Source: Halanaerobiales bacterium (lineage in GTDB: Bacteria > Bacillota > Halanaerobiia > Halanaerobiales > Halanaerobiaceae). From it: 64,000 nucleotides of DNA. The position numbers were made by a program, and so were the translations under genes. Positions 1 to 9,568 of the stretch are shown in pieces; position 1 is the first letter of the stretch; each line of letters starts with the position of its first letter. Below the pieces are notes generated by a model. It was not told the DNA's origin. It made no database searches and saw nothing but the letters and a program-made list of their open reading frames with translations. The DNA lies in assembly GCA_016278485.1 (NCBI GenBank), contig JADQBT010000013.1:108183-172182 (forward strand), in the 5' to 3' direction.

Positions 1-1
1 A

Positions 2-415
2 AAATATAGTGAAGTTGCCAACCGTCTAGCTTCTAAATTTAATAAAATTTGGGTTTTTGCAGAGATTATGCTTTTTGTCCTAGTGGGAGCTGAAGTAAAT
101 GTATATCTAGCAATTGAATCAGGCTTGATTGGTCTGCTAATTATTATAATTGGTTTAATAGCGAGAGGTGTCGGAGTTTTAATCTCCACCATGGGCACTA
201 ATTTGAATTATAAGGAGAGGGTTTTTTGTGTAATTGCCTATACTCCTAAAGCTACAGTTCAGGCTGCAATCGGTGCTGTACCACTAACAGCCGGAGTTGC
301 TTCAGGGGAGATAATTCTGGCCCTGGCCGTCTTAGCAATTATTATAACCGCTCCCCTGGGAGCTGCCGGGATTAAATTTGCCGGAACACATTGGCTGAGT
401 AAAGATTTAGAGTAA
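2..415 (+). CDS. Na+/H+ (cation:proton) antiporter, C-terminal part only
   Basis: The reading frame is already open at base 2, so only the last ~137 residues are present and the true start lies outside the window. The protein is almost wholly hydrophobic with about four membrane segments. It contains the stretch TPKATVQAAIGAVPL, which resembles the conserved late-helix motif of NhaP/CPA1-type cation:proton antiporters that export Na+ or K+ in exchange for protons at the inner membrane. It is the only plus-strand gene here. Its stop codon overlaps the end of the convergent mgtE gene by 9 bases, and I see no terminator between them. The exact cation cannot be told from this fragment. Confidence 0.7.
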   Translation, partial: KYSEVANRLASKFNKIWVFAEIMLFVLVGAEVNVYLAIESGLIGLLIIIIGLIARGVGVLISTMGTNLNYKERVFCVIAYTPKATVQAAIGAVPLTAGVASGEIILALAVLAIIITAPLGAAGIKFAGTHWLSKDLE

Positions 416-1756
416 ATACTCCAAAAATATTTTGGCCAGACCAAGAAATGCAAAAAATCCAAAAACATCAGTTGCTGTTGTTAAAAATATAGCTGAAGCT
501 AAGGCGGGATCTACCCCAATTAACTTTAGACCTGACGGGATTAAATAGCCAAATAGACCAGCTATAAATAAATTTATCATCATTGCTAAAAATATTATAA
601 TTCCTAAATAAGGATTACCATACATTAGATAAAGGATAACTCCCGTGACTAGACCTGTGGCAATACCATTAATTAAACCGACTAAGCCTTCCTTAAGGAG
701 TAGTTTCCAACTTTCACTTAAATCTACCTCATCTAGAGCAATTCCTCTAATTACAACAGACAAAGTCTGTGTTCCCGCATTTCCACCCATCCCGGCAACT
801 ATCGGCATAGCCGCAGCCAGAGCAACGACCTGGACAATTACATCTTCAAACAAACCAACTGTAAAAGCTGCTAAAAAAGCTGTCCCCAGGTTAATAAACA
901 ACCAGGGTAATCTCCTTTTAACTGATTTAAATAAAGGGCTGTTAATACTCTCTTCCTCATGGACACCAACCATTCTAAACATATCCTCTGTATTTTCAGC
1001 CTCAATTACATCGATAATATCATCAACTGTAATAATACCTAATAATAAATTATTTTTATTGACTACTGGTATTGCAGACAAATCATATTTTGCCACCTGA
1101 TGGGCGACAAATTCCTGATCCATCTCTGGTGTTACTAAAATTAAATTATCATCCATAAACTCTTCTAATAACATATCATCTGGAAAGTTTAAAATTTCCC
1201 TTAAATCAACAGTTCCTACCAAAGCCTTTTCTTCATTCATGATAAATATTGTATCGATAACTTCAGTATCTGGACCAATTTCTTTTATTTTATTAAGAGC
1301 TTGTTCAGTTGTTAGCCCTTTATATAAAAGAATATACTCAGTGGTCATTAATCCACCAGCAGATTCAATTGCATAACCCAGCAATTCTTTTAAAATTTTA
1401 GCTTCATCTTGTTTCATATGTTCTAGTAGTTTTTTCCGTATTTTAATAGGTAAGTTTCCTAATATATCAGTAATATCATCAGTCGCCATATGGGAAAAAA
1501 TACTGATAATATCTTCTAGTGTCTTCGTTTTTATAATATTTTTCTGTAGTTTTTCTTCAGATTGCTCAACTATATCAGCTAGGTCTTTATTATTTAAAAG
1601 AGCAGTAAACTCTCTTACTTCTTCATCTTCTAATTCTAATAATGCTTCCGCAATATCTATTGGATGGTTATCTTCTACCCATGATTTTTTGATATCAGAA
1701 TCTTTATTTAATAATCCAATCATATCCTCTTTAATATTTTCAATATTATCTGACAT
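407..1756 (-). CDS. mgtE: Magnesium transporter MgtE
   Basis: About 449 residues, the usual size of MgtE, a homodimeric Mg2+ channel of the inner membrane gated by cytosolic Mg2+. An N-terminal helical MgtE_N domain (about 1-130) is followed by two CBS domains (about 130-255, including the 'GIITVDDIIDVIEAE' segment) and a five-helix membrane domain (about 280-449). The membrane domain includes the pore-region sequence 'MPIVAGMGGNAGTQTLSVVIRG'-type signature (seen around residues 320-340). I place the start at the ATG at 1756, five bases after a strong GGGAGGTGG ribosome site; the in-frame GTG at 1765 lies inside that site. No M-box riboswitch fits into the short upstream gap. A convergent 9-base overlap with the antiporter gene marks the 3' end. 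Confidence 0.93.
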   Translation of the reverse strand: MSDNIENIKEDMIGLLNKDSDIKKSWVEDNHPIDIAEALLELEDEEVREFTALLNNKDLADIVEQSEEKLQKNIIKTKTLEDIISIFSHMATDDITDILGNLPIKIRKKLLEHMKQDEAKILKELLGYAIESAGGLMTTEYILLYKGLTTEQALNKIKEIGPDTEVIDTIFIMNEEKALVGTVDLREILNFPDDMLLEEFMDDNLILVTPEMDQEFVAHQVAKYDLSAIPVVNKNNLLLGIITVDDIIDVIEAENTEDMFRMVGVHEEESINSPLFKSVKRRLPWLFINLGTAFLAAFTVGLFEDVIVQVVALAAAMPIVAGMGGNAGTQTLSVVIRGIALDEVDLSESWKLLLKEGLVGLINGIATGLVTGVILYLMYGNPYLGIIIFLAMMINLFIAGLFGYLIPSGLKLIGVDPALASAIFLTTATDVFGFFAFLGLAKIFLEYLL

Positions 1757-1802
1757 ATTAACCACCTCCCAAAAAACTCTTTAAAATTATTCTCAAAATC
1801 TC

Positions 1803-1835
1803 AAAAATGGGCTCTAAATTTAAGAGCCCATTTTT
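1803..1835 (-). terminator. Rho-independent terminator of trpP
   Basis: A perfect 13-base inverted repeat (AAAAATGGGCTCT / AGAGCCCATTTTT) with a short A/T loop ends in a run of T on the minus strand. It lies 54 bases beyond the trpP stop and just ahead of mgtE, so it separates the two transcripts. The stem is symmetrical and could also act on plus-strand transcripts. Confidence 0.85.
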
Positions 1836-1889
1836 AGAACTGAGAATTTTTTAAGCTGGATCACTTAACTCTCAAAAATTATTCAATTT

Positions 1890-2408
1890 TTACTCAACAG
1901 CTGAACTATAGTTGACATCCATTGCAAAGTCAACCACACTAAAAATAATAACTGCCGTCACAGTATTAATAACTGCTGCCGGGATTACGACTGTACTAAA
2001 CAATACAGCAAATGGGCCAGGCAGACCAACAATCAGAGCTGCTGTTCCCAAAAAAACCGCTCCACTAAGCAAGGTTCCTACTGCTGTAATTATACCTGCT
2101 GCAATTCTTTGACCAAAATGGTTCAGTACAAAAGGAATAATAGTAGAAATAATAGCAAATGTAACCATTTTATCTACTAAATTAGCAATCTGTCCACCCG
2201 GAAACCCGGTTGTCAGTGCTGTAAAAATTCCTGTTGCCATTGCCACTAAAAAACCTAATTTCAGATCACGTTTAATAATTAAAATAATAAAAAGCATCGC
2301 CAAAGAAAAATCAGGTTTCATCCCCATCACCATCGGGGGAAAAACAGCGTGTAAAATAAACCCTATTGCTACCAATAATCCTGCCTGTGCCAAATCTTTT
2401 GTTCTCAT
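1890..2408 (-). CDS. trpP: Tryptophan transporter TrpP-like membrane protein
   Basis: 172 residues with five to six hydrophobic helices. Length and sequence style match the TrpP (YhaG) family, small tryptophan permeases of Firmicutes; the start 'MRTKDLAQAGLLVAIGFILH' and the internal 'GFPGGQIANLVDK' are typical. The gene forms a single transcription unit: promoter at 2491-2520, start ATG at 2408, terminator at 1803-1835. Its leader carries a row of GAG triplets around the ribosome site (AAAGGAG at 2427-2421, an unusually long 12 bases from the ATG). This matches how trpP is controlled at the translation step by TRAP in Bacillus subtilis. The substrate is inferred from family and leader. Confidence 0.82.
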   Translation of the reverse strand: MRTKDLAQAGLLVAIGFILHAVFPPMVMGMKPDFSLAMLFIILIIKRDLKLGFLVAMATGIFTALTTGFPGGQIANLVDKMVTFAIISTIIPFVLNHFGQRIAAGIITAVGTLLSGAVFLGTAALIVGLPGPFAVLFSTVVIPAAVINTVTAVIIFSVVDFAMDVNYSSAVE

Positions 2409-2455
2409 CTCAACTCATCTCTCCTTTTTTTGTTTAACTCATCTCATCTCAACTA
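2404..2455 (-). promoter_or_regulatory. Putative TRAP (MtrB) binding site over trpP ribosome site and start
   Basis: Reading the minus strand, the triplets UAG 2455-2453, GAG 2450-2448, 2445-2443 and 2440-2438 are each separated by exactly two bases. After 16 bases that include the Shine-Dalgarno sequence come GAG 2421-2419, 2416-2414, 2411-2409 and 2406-2404, again separated by exactly two bases. TRAP binds about 9-11 (G/U)AG triplets spaced by 2-3 bases, and in B. subtilis it blocks trpP translation at such a site. Bound protein here would cover the Shine-Dalgarno and the start codon. Whether this genome encodes MtrB cannot be seen from the window. Confidence 0.7.
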
Positions 2456-2490
2456 AATTAAATTTGATCCAGCTTAATTAATTATATAAT

Positions 2491-2520
2491 ATTATAACTT
2501 AAAAATAAACATTTTGTCAA
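2491..2520 (-). promoter_or_regulatory. Sigma-A type promoter of trpP
   Basis: On the minus strand a perfect -35 box TTGACA (2520-2515) and a perfect -10 box TATAAT (2496-2491) are separated by 18 bases. The expected start of transcription is near 2484, giving a leader of about 76 bases that holds the whole GAG-triplet region. Confidence 0.75.
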
Positions 2521-2617
2521 AAAAATCTACCTAGCCTAAAAACTAACTTAAGACCACATTCAGGGCCATCATCACTGCAAAACAAGCATTCAATCTGTAA
2601 CAACAGAGTAAATCTAA

Positions 2618-4459
2618 TTAATAGGCCCGCATATTTTCACGTAGGTAATCAAATATTTTGCGAGCTGTTTTAGTACTAATACCTTCAACTTCTTTCAATT
2701 GTCCAATAGTAGCCTTTCTAATCTTACCCAGGGAACCAAAATGCTGCAAAAGGCTCTGCCTCCTTCCTGGCCCTACTCCCGGTATATCATCAAGCATACT
2801 ATGGGTTAGACGGCGAGACCTAAGTTTACGATGATAATTAACAGCAAAACGATGTGCTTCATCACGCACCCGTTGTAAGAGGTGTAATGCAGTTGAATGC
2901 AAAGGAATAATTACTGGTTCTGATTGGCCTGGCAAAAATATCTCTTCTTCTCGTTTAGCTAGACCAATAATTGGCTGATCGCCTAGACCCAAATGATCTA
3001 ATACCCCATAAGCTGCATTTAACTGACCTTTACCACCATCAATTAAGATCAGATCAGGTAACGGTAAATCCTCTCTTAGTAATTTGGTATAACGTCTCTC
3101 AACAACCTCACGCATACTTGCATAATCATCCGGTCCTGCAACAGTTTTTATCTTAAAACGACGATAATCCTGTCTGGCAGATTTACCATTTCTAAAAACT
3201 ACCAATGAAGCAACAGTATTGGTACCCTGTATATTGGAAATATCAAACCCTTCAATGTAAACAGGAGGATTATCTAGCTCTAGTATCTCACCCAGTTCTT
3301 CTACAGCACCAGAGGTTCTCTTCTCTTCATAACGGGCTTTGATCTCTTCTCTTTTTAAATTCTGACTAGCATTTCTCTCCGCCATCTCCAAGAGTCTTTT
3401 TTTAGCACCTTTTTGCGGAAAATTAATCTTAACCTGTTTACCTTTTTTCTGAGCTAATCTATCAGCAAGCAGGTTTTCTTCCACGAGATCTTGATTTAAA
3501 AGTAGCTCATCAGGATAAGTTGCTGCCTGTTCATAATATTGTTGTAAGAATGAACTCATCAGGTTTGCTTCACTTTCTGCATTCGCACCTTCCAGGATAA
3601 AGTATTCCTGACCAATCAAACGCCCACCTCTGACTAATAGAAGTTGACAACAGGCCTGCCCATTTTCACCTGTCAGCAGAGCAACTATATCCTGATCAAT
3701 ATTTTTATCAGACATTACCTTCTGTTGTTCACCCAGGCGTTTAAATGCAGCCAGAGCATCCCGAAAACGAGCAGCCTTTTCGTAATTCTTCACCTCTGCC
3801 GCCTGCTGCATCTTAGCTTCAACTTCTTTAATTAAATCTTCCTGTCTACCTGAAAGAAATAGCGAGACCTGATCGATAAGTTCAGCATAGTCTTCCTTAG
3901 AAACTGCCCCAATACAGGGACCCAGACATTTATTAATATGATAATTCAAGCAAGGACGATCTGCCTTTTCACCTGCTATAATATCCTTTTTACAGGTACG
4001 CAGTTGGAAAAGATCTTTAATAACATCAATTGTCTTATATATTGCATTTACATCAGCAAAAGGTCCAAAATATTTGTTCCCATCATTTTTGACTAACCTG
4101 GTTTTAAATATTCTGGGAAAGTCTTCAGTAACTGTTATTTTAATAAAAGGATAACTTTTATCATCTTTTAGTCTAATATTGAATTTAGGCTGATATTTCT
4201 TAATCATATTAGCTTCAAGTATAAAGGCTTCTACCTCTGTATCCGTAATAATATAATCAAAATCATCAATATGATCAACCATAATTTTAGTTTTAAAGGT
4301 ATGATTACCCTGTCGGAAATATGAACGAACCCTATTGCGTAAGGATTTCGCTTTTCCTACATAAATTATGACACCACTCTCATCCCGCATTCTGTAAACT
4401 CCCGGTTGATCAGGTACCTGTTTTAATTGTTCTTCGAGTCTGGCCTGACGTTCTTCCAT
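2618..4459 (-). CDS. uvrC: Excinuclease ABC subunit C
   Basis: About 613 residues, normal for UvrC, which makes the two cuts around a DNA lesion in nucleotide excision repair. Domains in order: GIY-YIG nuclease (about 15-95, with GVYRM and YVGKAKSLRNRV), a cysteine-containing linker ('RTCKKDI', 'RPCLNYHINKCLGPC'), a UVR domain for UvrB contact (about 200-240), the RNase H-like C-terminal nuclease (around 'GFDISNIQGTNTVAS' and 'RRFKIKT'), and a final helix-hairpin-helix pair. I prefer the ATG at 4459, 11 bases from AGGAG; the in-frame GTG at 4468 is only two bases from it. It is the last gene of uvrB-uvrA-uvrC. I see no clear terminator after it. Confidence 0.95.
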   Translation of the reverse strand: MEERQARLEEQLKQVPDQPGVYRMRDESGVIIYVGKAKSLRNRVRSYFRQGNHTFKTKIMVDHIDDFDYIITDTEVEAFILEANMIKKYQPKFNIRLKDDKSYPFIKITVTEDFPRIFKTRLVKNDGNKYFGPFADVNAIYKTIDVIKDLFQLRTCKKDIIAGEKADRPCLNYHINKCLGPCIGAVSKEDYAELIDQVSLFLSGRQEDLIKEVEAKMQQAAEVKNYEKAARFRDALAAFKRLGEQQKVMSDKNIDQDIVALLTGENGQACCQLLLVRGGRLIGQEYFILEGANAESEANLMSSFLQQYYEQAATYPDELLLNQDLVEENLLADRLAQKKGKQVKINFPQKGAKKRLLEMAERNASQNLKREEIKARYEEKRTSGAVEELGEILELDNPPVYIEGFDISNIQGTNTVASLVVFRNGKSARQDYRRFKIKTVAGPDDYASMREVVERRYTKLLREDLPLPDLILIDGGKGQLNAAYGVLDHLGLGDQPIIGLAKREEEIFLPGQSEPVIIPLHSTALHLLQRVRDEAHRFAVNYHRKLRSRRLTHSMLDDIPGVGPGRRQSLLQHFGSLGKIRKATIGQLKEVEGISTKTARKIFDYLRENMRAY

Positions 4460-4477
4460 ATTTATCACAACTCCTGC

Positions 4478-7294
4478 TTAGACATCAAGTATTTCTTTTA
4501 AAAATTTACCTGTATAAGATGCTTGATTTAAAGCTACTTCTTCCGGTGTTCCAGTTGCAATTACCTGACCACCTTTTTCGCCACCCTCTGGTCCAAGATC
4601 AATTATATAATCGGCAGATTTAATGACATCTAAATTATGCTCAATTACAACCACCGTATTGCCATCACCTCGTAGTCTATGCAACACTTCTAAGAGTTTT
4701 TTAACATCAGCAAAATGGAGGCCAGTTGTTGGCTCATCCAAAATATACATTGTCTGACCAGTACTGCGTTTACCTAATTCTGTAGCAATTTTAACGCGCT
4801 GTGCCTCACCACCAGATAATGTCGTAGCTGGCTGGCCAAGCCGTATATAACCAAGTCCAACATCAAAGAGGGTCTGTAGTCTGCGACTTATCGGTTCTAT
4901 ATTTGCAAAGAAATCCAACGCCTCTTCTACTGTCATATCAAGTACATCAGCGATATTTTTACCCTTATACTTTATCTCAAGTGTTTCCCGATTATAGCGT
5001 TTTCCACCACAGACTTCACAAGGAACATAAACATCTGGTAAAAAATGCATTTCAATCTGTTCAATTCCCTGACCTTTACAAGCTTCACAACGACCACCTT
5101 TGACATTAAAACTAAATCGACCAATCTGATAACCGCGCTGTCTTGCTTCTGGTGTTTTAGCAAAAACATCCCTAATATAGTTAAAAATCTTAGTATATGT
5201 GACTGGATTGGAACGTGGCGTCCTTCCAATCGGAGACTGATCAATATCAATGATCTTATCGAGCTCCTCCATACCTTCTATTTTATCATGTTTACCTGGT
5301 TTTAAAGTAGAACTATAGATTTCCTGCATTAGCTTTCTTTTTAAAATATTATTAATTAAAGTACTTTTTCCAGAACCTGAAACTCCTGTTACACAGGTAA
5401 AAGTTCCCAACGGAATAGAAGCATCAATATTTTTAAGATTATGCTGACTGGCTCCTTTAATCGTTAAAAATTTTTCTTCAGGCTGATGTCTTTTTTGAGG
5501 AATAGGGATCTTTTCCTTGCCTGTTAGATATTTACCTGTCAAAGAACGCTCTTCATTCATAATATCTTCCAGGTTACCCTGGGCCACCACTTCGCCACCA
5601 TGCTTCCCAGCTCCAGGACCAATATCGATTATATGGTCAGCTGTCCGGATTGTATCTTCATCATGTTCAACTACTATGACTGTATTCCCTATATCTCGTA
5701 TGTGTTCCAGCGTCTTGATAAGTCGATTATTATCCCGCTGATGTAAGCCAATACTCGGTTCATCTAAGATATATAATACGCCAACTAGACCAGAACCAAT
5801 CTGGGTTGCCAATCTAATGCGCTGTGCCTCACCACCAGAAAGACTACCTGCCGATCTATCTAAAGTCAGATAATCTAATCCCACATCAATTAAAAATCTC
5901 AGCCTGGCTTTTATTTCTTTTAAAATTTCTTTGCCAATAAAACGCGCCCGCTCATTAAGTTCTAAATCTTCTAAAAAGATATAAGCGTCTTTGATAGAAA
6001 AAGCAGTATAATCAGCAATTGAAAGACCACCCACTGTTACCGCCAGAACCTCTGGTTTAAGTCGCTGGCCACCACATACATGACAGTGTGTCTCACTCAT
6101 GTAACGATCCAATCTTTTGTGTGTACCTGGACTATCTGACTCACTCATCCTTTTTTGCAAATAGCCAATAATACCTTTAAACCGACTAGTATGTTCTCTT
6201 GTTCTACCATATCTATTTGTATAAGGAAAAGTAACTTCCTCTTTTGTTCCATAAAGAATGATCTTTTCTACCTCATCACCCAACTTATTAATTGGTTTCT
6301 CAAGGCTAAAACCATATTCTTCTGCCACTGCCTTTAAGATAGATGGATAATAGCGGCTTGAAGAATTCTTCCATGGTACAATACCGCCATTGTTGACAGG
6401 CTTGTCTCTATTTAAGACTAAATCTGGATCAAATTCTTTTTTGATCCCAAGCCCATCACAATTATCACAAGCACCAAAAGGACTGTTAAATGAAAACATC
6501 CTGGGCGAAAGTTCCTCTAGACTAATCCCACAGTCTGTACAGGCAAATTTCTCACTAAAAGTCATTGTTTCACCATCAATAATCTCTACCATCACAATAC
6601 CTTCAGTATATTCTAAAGCTGTTTCCAATGAATCAGCCAGTCTTTCCCTGATCCCCTGTTTGATAATAAGTCTATCAACTATTATTTCGATATCATGTTT
6701 ATAGTTTTTATCAAGTTTTTCTGCGTCTTCGAGCATGATTGTTTCTCCATCCACCCGGGCCCGTACAAAACCATCCCGGCTTGCCTGCAGAAATACTCTT
6801 TCATGTTCTCCTTTTCTTCCTCTTACTACTGGTGCCAGAATCTGTATTTTACTACGTTCAGGTAGATCAAGCACCTGATCAACAATTTCATCAACCGTTT
6901 GCGAAGATATTTTCTCTCCACAACTGGGACAATGTGGCTCACCAATTCTTGCATAAAGCAGACGTAAATAGTCATAGATTTCTGTTACTGTTCCCACTGT
7001 TGAACGCGGATTTTTACTAGTTGTTTTCTGATCAATTGAAATTGCGGGAGATAAGCCTTCAATATATTCCAATTTCGGCTTTTCCATCTGTCCTAAAAAC
7101 TGTCTTGCATAAGCAGAGAGTGATTCAACATACCGTCGCTGGCCTTCTGCATAAATCGTATCAAAAGCAAGTGATGATTTACCAGAACCACTTAATCCAG
7201 TAATAACAATCAATTCATCTCTGGGAATTACTAAATCTATATTTTTTAAGTTATGCTCTTCAGCACCTTTAATTATTATTTTATCTCTGGCCAT
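4478..7294 (-). CDS. uvrA: Excinuclease ABC subunit A
   Basis: 938 residues, standard for UvrA, the damage-sensing ABC ATPase that loads UvrB. Two ATP-binding modules are visible: Walker A '[13 protein letters not shown]' near residue 31 and '[13 protein letters not shown]' near 640, with signatures [12 protein letters not shown] and [12 protein letters not shown]. Zinc-binding CxxC pairs occur at 'CPSCGEK', 'CTDCG/CDNCDG' and '[14 protein letters not shown]'. The ATG at 7294 follows GAGGTG. The stop is 19 bases before the uvrC ATG and 28 bases separate it from uvrB, so the three genes are probably co-transcribed. Confidence 0.96.
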   Translation of the reverse strand: MARDKIIIKGAEEHNLKNIDLVIPRDELIVITGLSGSGKSSLAFDTIYAEGQRRYVESLSAYARQFLGQMEKPKLEYIEGLSPAISIDQKTTSKNPRSTVGTVTEIYDYLRLLYARIGEPHCPSCGEKISSQTVDEIVDQVLDLPERSKIQILAPVVRGRKGEHERVFLQASRDGFVRARVDGETIMLEDAEKLDKNYKHDIEIIVDRLIIKQGIRERLADSLETALEYTEGIVMVEIIDGETMTFSEKFACTDCGISLEELSPRMFSFNSPFGACDNCDGLGIKKEFDPDLVLNRDKPVNNGGIVPWKNSSSRYYPSILKAVAEEYGFSLEKPINKLGDEVEKIILYGTKEEVTFPYTNRYGRTREHTSRFKGIIGYLQKRMSESDSPGTHKRLDRYMSETHCHVCGGQRLKPEVLAVTVGGLSIADYTAFSIKDAYIFLEDLELNERARFIGKEILKEIKARLRFLIDVGLDYLTLDRSAGSLSGGEAQRIRLATQIGSGLVGVLYILDEPSIGLHQRDNNRLIKTLEHIRDIGNTVIVVEHDEDTIRTADHIIDIGPGAGKHGGEVVAQGNLEDIMNEERSLTGKYLTGKEKIPIPQKRHQPEEKFLTIKGASQHNLKNIDASIPLGTFTCVTGVSGSGKSTLINNILKRKLMQEIYSSTLKPGKHDKIEGMEELDKIIDIDQSPIGRTPRSNPVTYTKIFNYIRDVFAKTPEARQRGYQIGRFSFNVKGGRCEACKGQGIEQIEMHFLPDVYVPCEVCGGKRYNRETLEIKYKGKNIADVLDMTVEEALDFFANIEPISRRLQTLFDVGLGYIRLGQPATTLSGGEAQRVKIATELGKRSTGQTMYILDEPTTGLHFADVKKLLEVLHRLRGDGNTVVVIEHNLDVIKSADYIIDLGPEGGEKGGQVIATGTPEEVALNQASYTGKFLKEILDV

Positions 7295-7321
7295 TATTAA
7301 TTGTTCACCTCATTAACAAAA

Positions 7322-9340
7322 TTATTTAGATTTTTTATCAAGTCTTGTCTCTAACTCTTTTATCTCATCCCTAATCTGAGCAGCAACTTCAAATTCAAGG
7401 TTCCCGGCCGCTTCTTCCATCTCTTCCTCTAAATCTAAGATTAAATGTTGCATCTCCTTTCGAGAAAGTTGCTCATAGTCATGTTCACCTGCTTCATTCT
7501 TACTTTTATCATAAAGATCTGCTTTTTCTTCACCTACTACCATTTTAATAGGCCGGACAACTTCTCGGACCGGCTTAATAATAGTCTGCGGTGTAATCCC
7601 GTTTTTTTTATTAAAATCGATCTGGATCTCTCTTCTTCTTTCTGTCTCATCAATAGCCACCCGCATCGAATCAGTAATTTTATCCGCATACATTATAACT
7701 TTACCATTAACATTTCGGGCAGCTCGTCCTATTGTCTGAATAAGTGGTCTTGCTGCTCTTAAAAAACCTTCTTTATCAGCATCAAGAATAGCAATAAACG
7801 ATACTTCTGGTATATCTAACCCCTCCCGAAGCAGGTTAATTCCAACCAGGACATCAAACTTACCTAACCTTAAATCACGAATAATTTCTGATCTTTCGAT
7901 TGTATCGATATCTGAATGAAGGTAACGAACTTTAATTCCTGCTTCAGCTAGATATTCTGTCAGATCCTCAGACATCCTTTTTGTCAGAGTAGTAATTAAT
8001 ACACGTTCATTTTTAGCCACTATTCTTTGTATTTCATCTAATAAATCATCAATCTGCCCAGCGGTTGGCCTTACTTCTAGTGCTGGGTCGACTAAGCCTG
8101 TAGGTCTAATAATTTGTTCCGCAATCTGCTGACTATGTTTTTCTTCATATGGACCTGGTGTTGCCGAAACATAGACTGCTTGTGGTACAACCTTTTCAAA
8201 TTCCCCAAAATTAAGCGGACGATTATCGAGTGCTGAAGGTAACCGAAATCCATAATCAACTAATTTCTCTTTACGAGATCTATCTCCCGCAAACATGCCG
8301 CCAATCTGTGGAATCGTCATATGTGATTCATCTATCACAACCATAAAGTCATCTGGGAAATAGTCAAGCAGAGTCATCGGTCTGGAACCTGCTGGCCTAC
8401 CTGCCAGGTGCCGCGAATAATTTTCAATACCAGAACAAAAACCCATCTGCTCCAACATCTCTAGATCATAACTAGTTCGCTGTTCTAAACGTTGTGCCTC
8501 TACTAGTCTGTTTTCAGATCGAAATTTTTCTAACTGCTCTGCCAGTTCTATTTTGATAGTTTTGATAGCTTTTTTGATCTTATCTTCTGGTGTAACAAAG
8601 TGACTGGCTGGAAAGATATTTATTTCTTTCATTTCTTTCTCTATCTCACCTGTTACTGTATTGATTCTGGTTAGACGATCTACTTCATCACCAAAAAGCT
8701 CAATCCGGATTGCAATATCTCGATAAGCAGGAAAAACATCAATTACATCACCTTTGACCCGAAAATGTCCCCGGGATGTATCCATATCATTTCTACTATA
8801 CTGCATCAAAGACAGATCTCGAATAATCTCCTTACGATCCATCTTTGCTCCCTGTTCTAAATGACAGGAAAGATCCATATAATCTTCTGGTGAACCAAGG
8901 CCATAGATACAGGAAACACTGGCCACAATCAAAACATCTTTTCTTTCAAAAAGAGAAGTCGTGGCAGAAAGTCTTAACTTTTCAATATCTTCGTTAACAG
9001 AAGAGTCCTTTTCTATATAAGTATCTGTCTGAGGTACATAAGCCTCAGGTTGATAGTAATCATAATAGCTTACAAAATATTCAACAGCATTATCAGGAAA
9101 AAATTCTTTAAATTCACTAGTCAGCTGAGCTGCTAGTGTTTTATTATGAGCAATCACAAGTGTCGGCTTATTTACTTTTTCAACTACTTTAGCCATTGTA
9201 TAAGTTTTACCAGTACCAGTAGCACCGAGTAATGTCTGATGTCGATAACCTTTTTCTAAACCATTGACAATTTTCTTAATTGCTTTTGGCTGATCTCCCT
9301 TTGGTTCATAGGGAGCTTGCAGGCGAAATTTATCTGTCAT
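7322..9340 (-). CDS. uvrB: Excinuclease ABC subunit B
   Basis: 672 residues, typical of UvrB, the helicase-like protein that verifies damage and recruits UvrC. Features: Walker A '[14 protein letters not shown]', the beta-hairpin region '[13 protein letters not shown]', the 'VVIDESHMT' helicase motif, later helicase motifs around '[10 protein letters not shown]', and a C-terminal UVR domain ('[13 protein letters not shown]'). The ATG at 9340 sits five bases after AAAGGTGG; the in-frame GTG at 9349 is within that ribosome site and is unlikely. It is first in the uvrBAC unit. A candidate promoter and a LexA-like palindrome lie directly upstream. Confidence 0.96.
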   Translation of the reverse strand: MTDKFRLQAPYEPKGDQPKAIKKIVNGLEKGYRHQTLLGATGTGKTYTMAKVVEKVNKPTLVIAHNKTLAAQLTSEFKEFFPDNAVEYFVSYYDYYQPEAYVPQTDTYIEKDSSVNEDIEKLRLSATTSLFERKDVLIVASVSCIYGLGSPEDYMDLSCHLEQGAKMDRKEIIRDLSLMQYSRNDMDTSRGHFRVKGDVIDVFPAYRDIAIRIELFGDEVDRLTRINTVTGEIEKEMKEINIFPASHFVTPEDKIKKAIKTIKIELAEQLEKFRSENRLVEAQRLEQRTSYDLEMLEQMGFCSGIENYSRHLAGRPAGSRPMTLLDYFPDDFMVVIDESHMTIPQIGGMFAGDRSRKEKLVDYGFRLPSALDNRPLNFGEFEKVVPQAVYVSATPGPYEEKHSQQIAEQIIRPTGLVDPALEVRPTAGQIDDLLDEIQRIVAKNERVLITTLTKRMSEDLTEYLAEAGIKVRYLHSDIDTIERSEIIRDLRLGKFDVLVGINLLREGLDIPEVSFIAILDADKEGFLRAARPLIQTIGRAARNVNGKVIMYADKITDSMRVAIDETERRREIQIDFNKKNGITPQTIIKPVREVVRPIKMVVGEEKADLYDKSKNEAGEHDYEQLSRKEMQHLILDLEEEMEEAAGNLEFEVAAQIRDEIKELETRLDKKSK

Positions 9341-9359
9341 TTTTACCACCTTTCAAGGT

Positions 9360-9371
9360 GAATATATGTTT
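9360..9371 (-). promoter_or_regulatory. Possible LexA (SOS) box before uvrB
   Basis: The plus strand reads GAATATATGTTT. This differs at one base from the clostridial LexA consensus GAAC-N4-GTTT and at two from the Bacillus palindrome GAAC-N4-GTTC. It lies just downstream of the candidate -10 box and just ahead of the uvrB ribosome site, where a repressor would block expression. uvrB is a classic SOS gene in Firmicutes. A short degenerate site like this can arise by chance in AT-rich DNA. Confidence 0.35.
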
Positions 9372-9380
9372 AGTCAATTT

Positions 9381-9409
9381 ATTATATCAATAATCATTCC
9401 TAATTTAAA
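9381..9409 (-). promoter_or_regulatory. Candidate sigma-A promoter of uvrBAC
   Basis: On the minus strand a perfect -10 TATAAT (9386-9381) is preceded, after 17 bases, by TTTAAA (9409-9404), which matches four of six -35 positions. A second TATAAT at 9445-9440 with a weak -35 is an alternative. The region is very AT-rich, so the choice is uncertain. Confidence 0.45.
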
Positions 9410-9477
9410 GTTAATATTTTACTAATTCCTGTTAAATATATTATATCTACTTTCCACAGTGATATTAATCATAAAAA

Positions 9478-9533
9478 ATCCCCTTTCCGGTAGAACAGAT
9501 TTTTATTATTTAATCTGTCTACCAGAAGGGGAT
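9478..9533 (-). terminator. Rho-independent terminator after sdaAA
   Basis: Long imperfect inverted repeat: the arm at 9478-9501 pairs with the arm at 9512-9533 (ATCCCCTT...AGATT against AATCT...AAGGGGAT) with a few mismatches. On the minus strand a run of T follows. It ends the sdaAB-sdaAA transcript and isolates the uvr operon. Confidence 0.85.
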
Positions 9534-9568
9534 CATATCATAAGTAGAGGCCTTTAGATAAAATTATT

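Noticed and set aside
645..1100. Plus-strand open frame opposite mgtE
   Set aside because: It mirrors the codon pattern of mgtE, has no ribosome site and encodes no recognisable protein.
1757..1802. M-box magnesium riboswitch before mgtE
   Set aside because: Only about 40 bases separate the trpP terminator from the start; too short for an M-box.
2409..2617. T-box leader for trpP
   Set aside because: No T-box core motif or antiterminator; the GAG triplets and short leader fit TRAP instead.
9424..9450. Further sigma-H -35-like sequence (ACAGGAATT) before uvrB
   Set aside because: No GAAT-type -10 at 11-12 bases; only half of the promoter is present.
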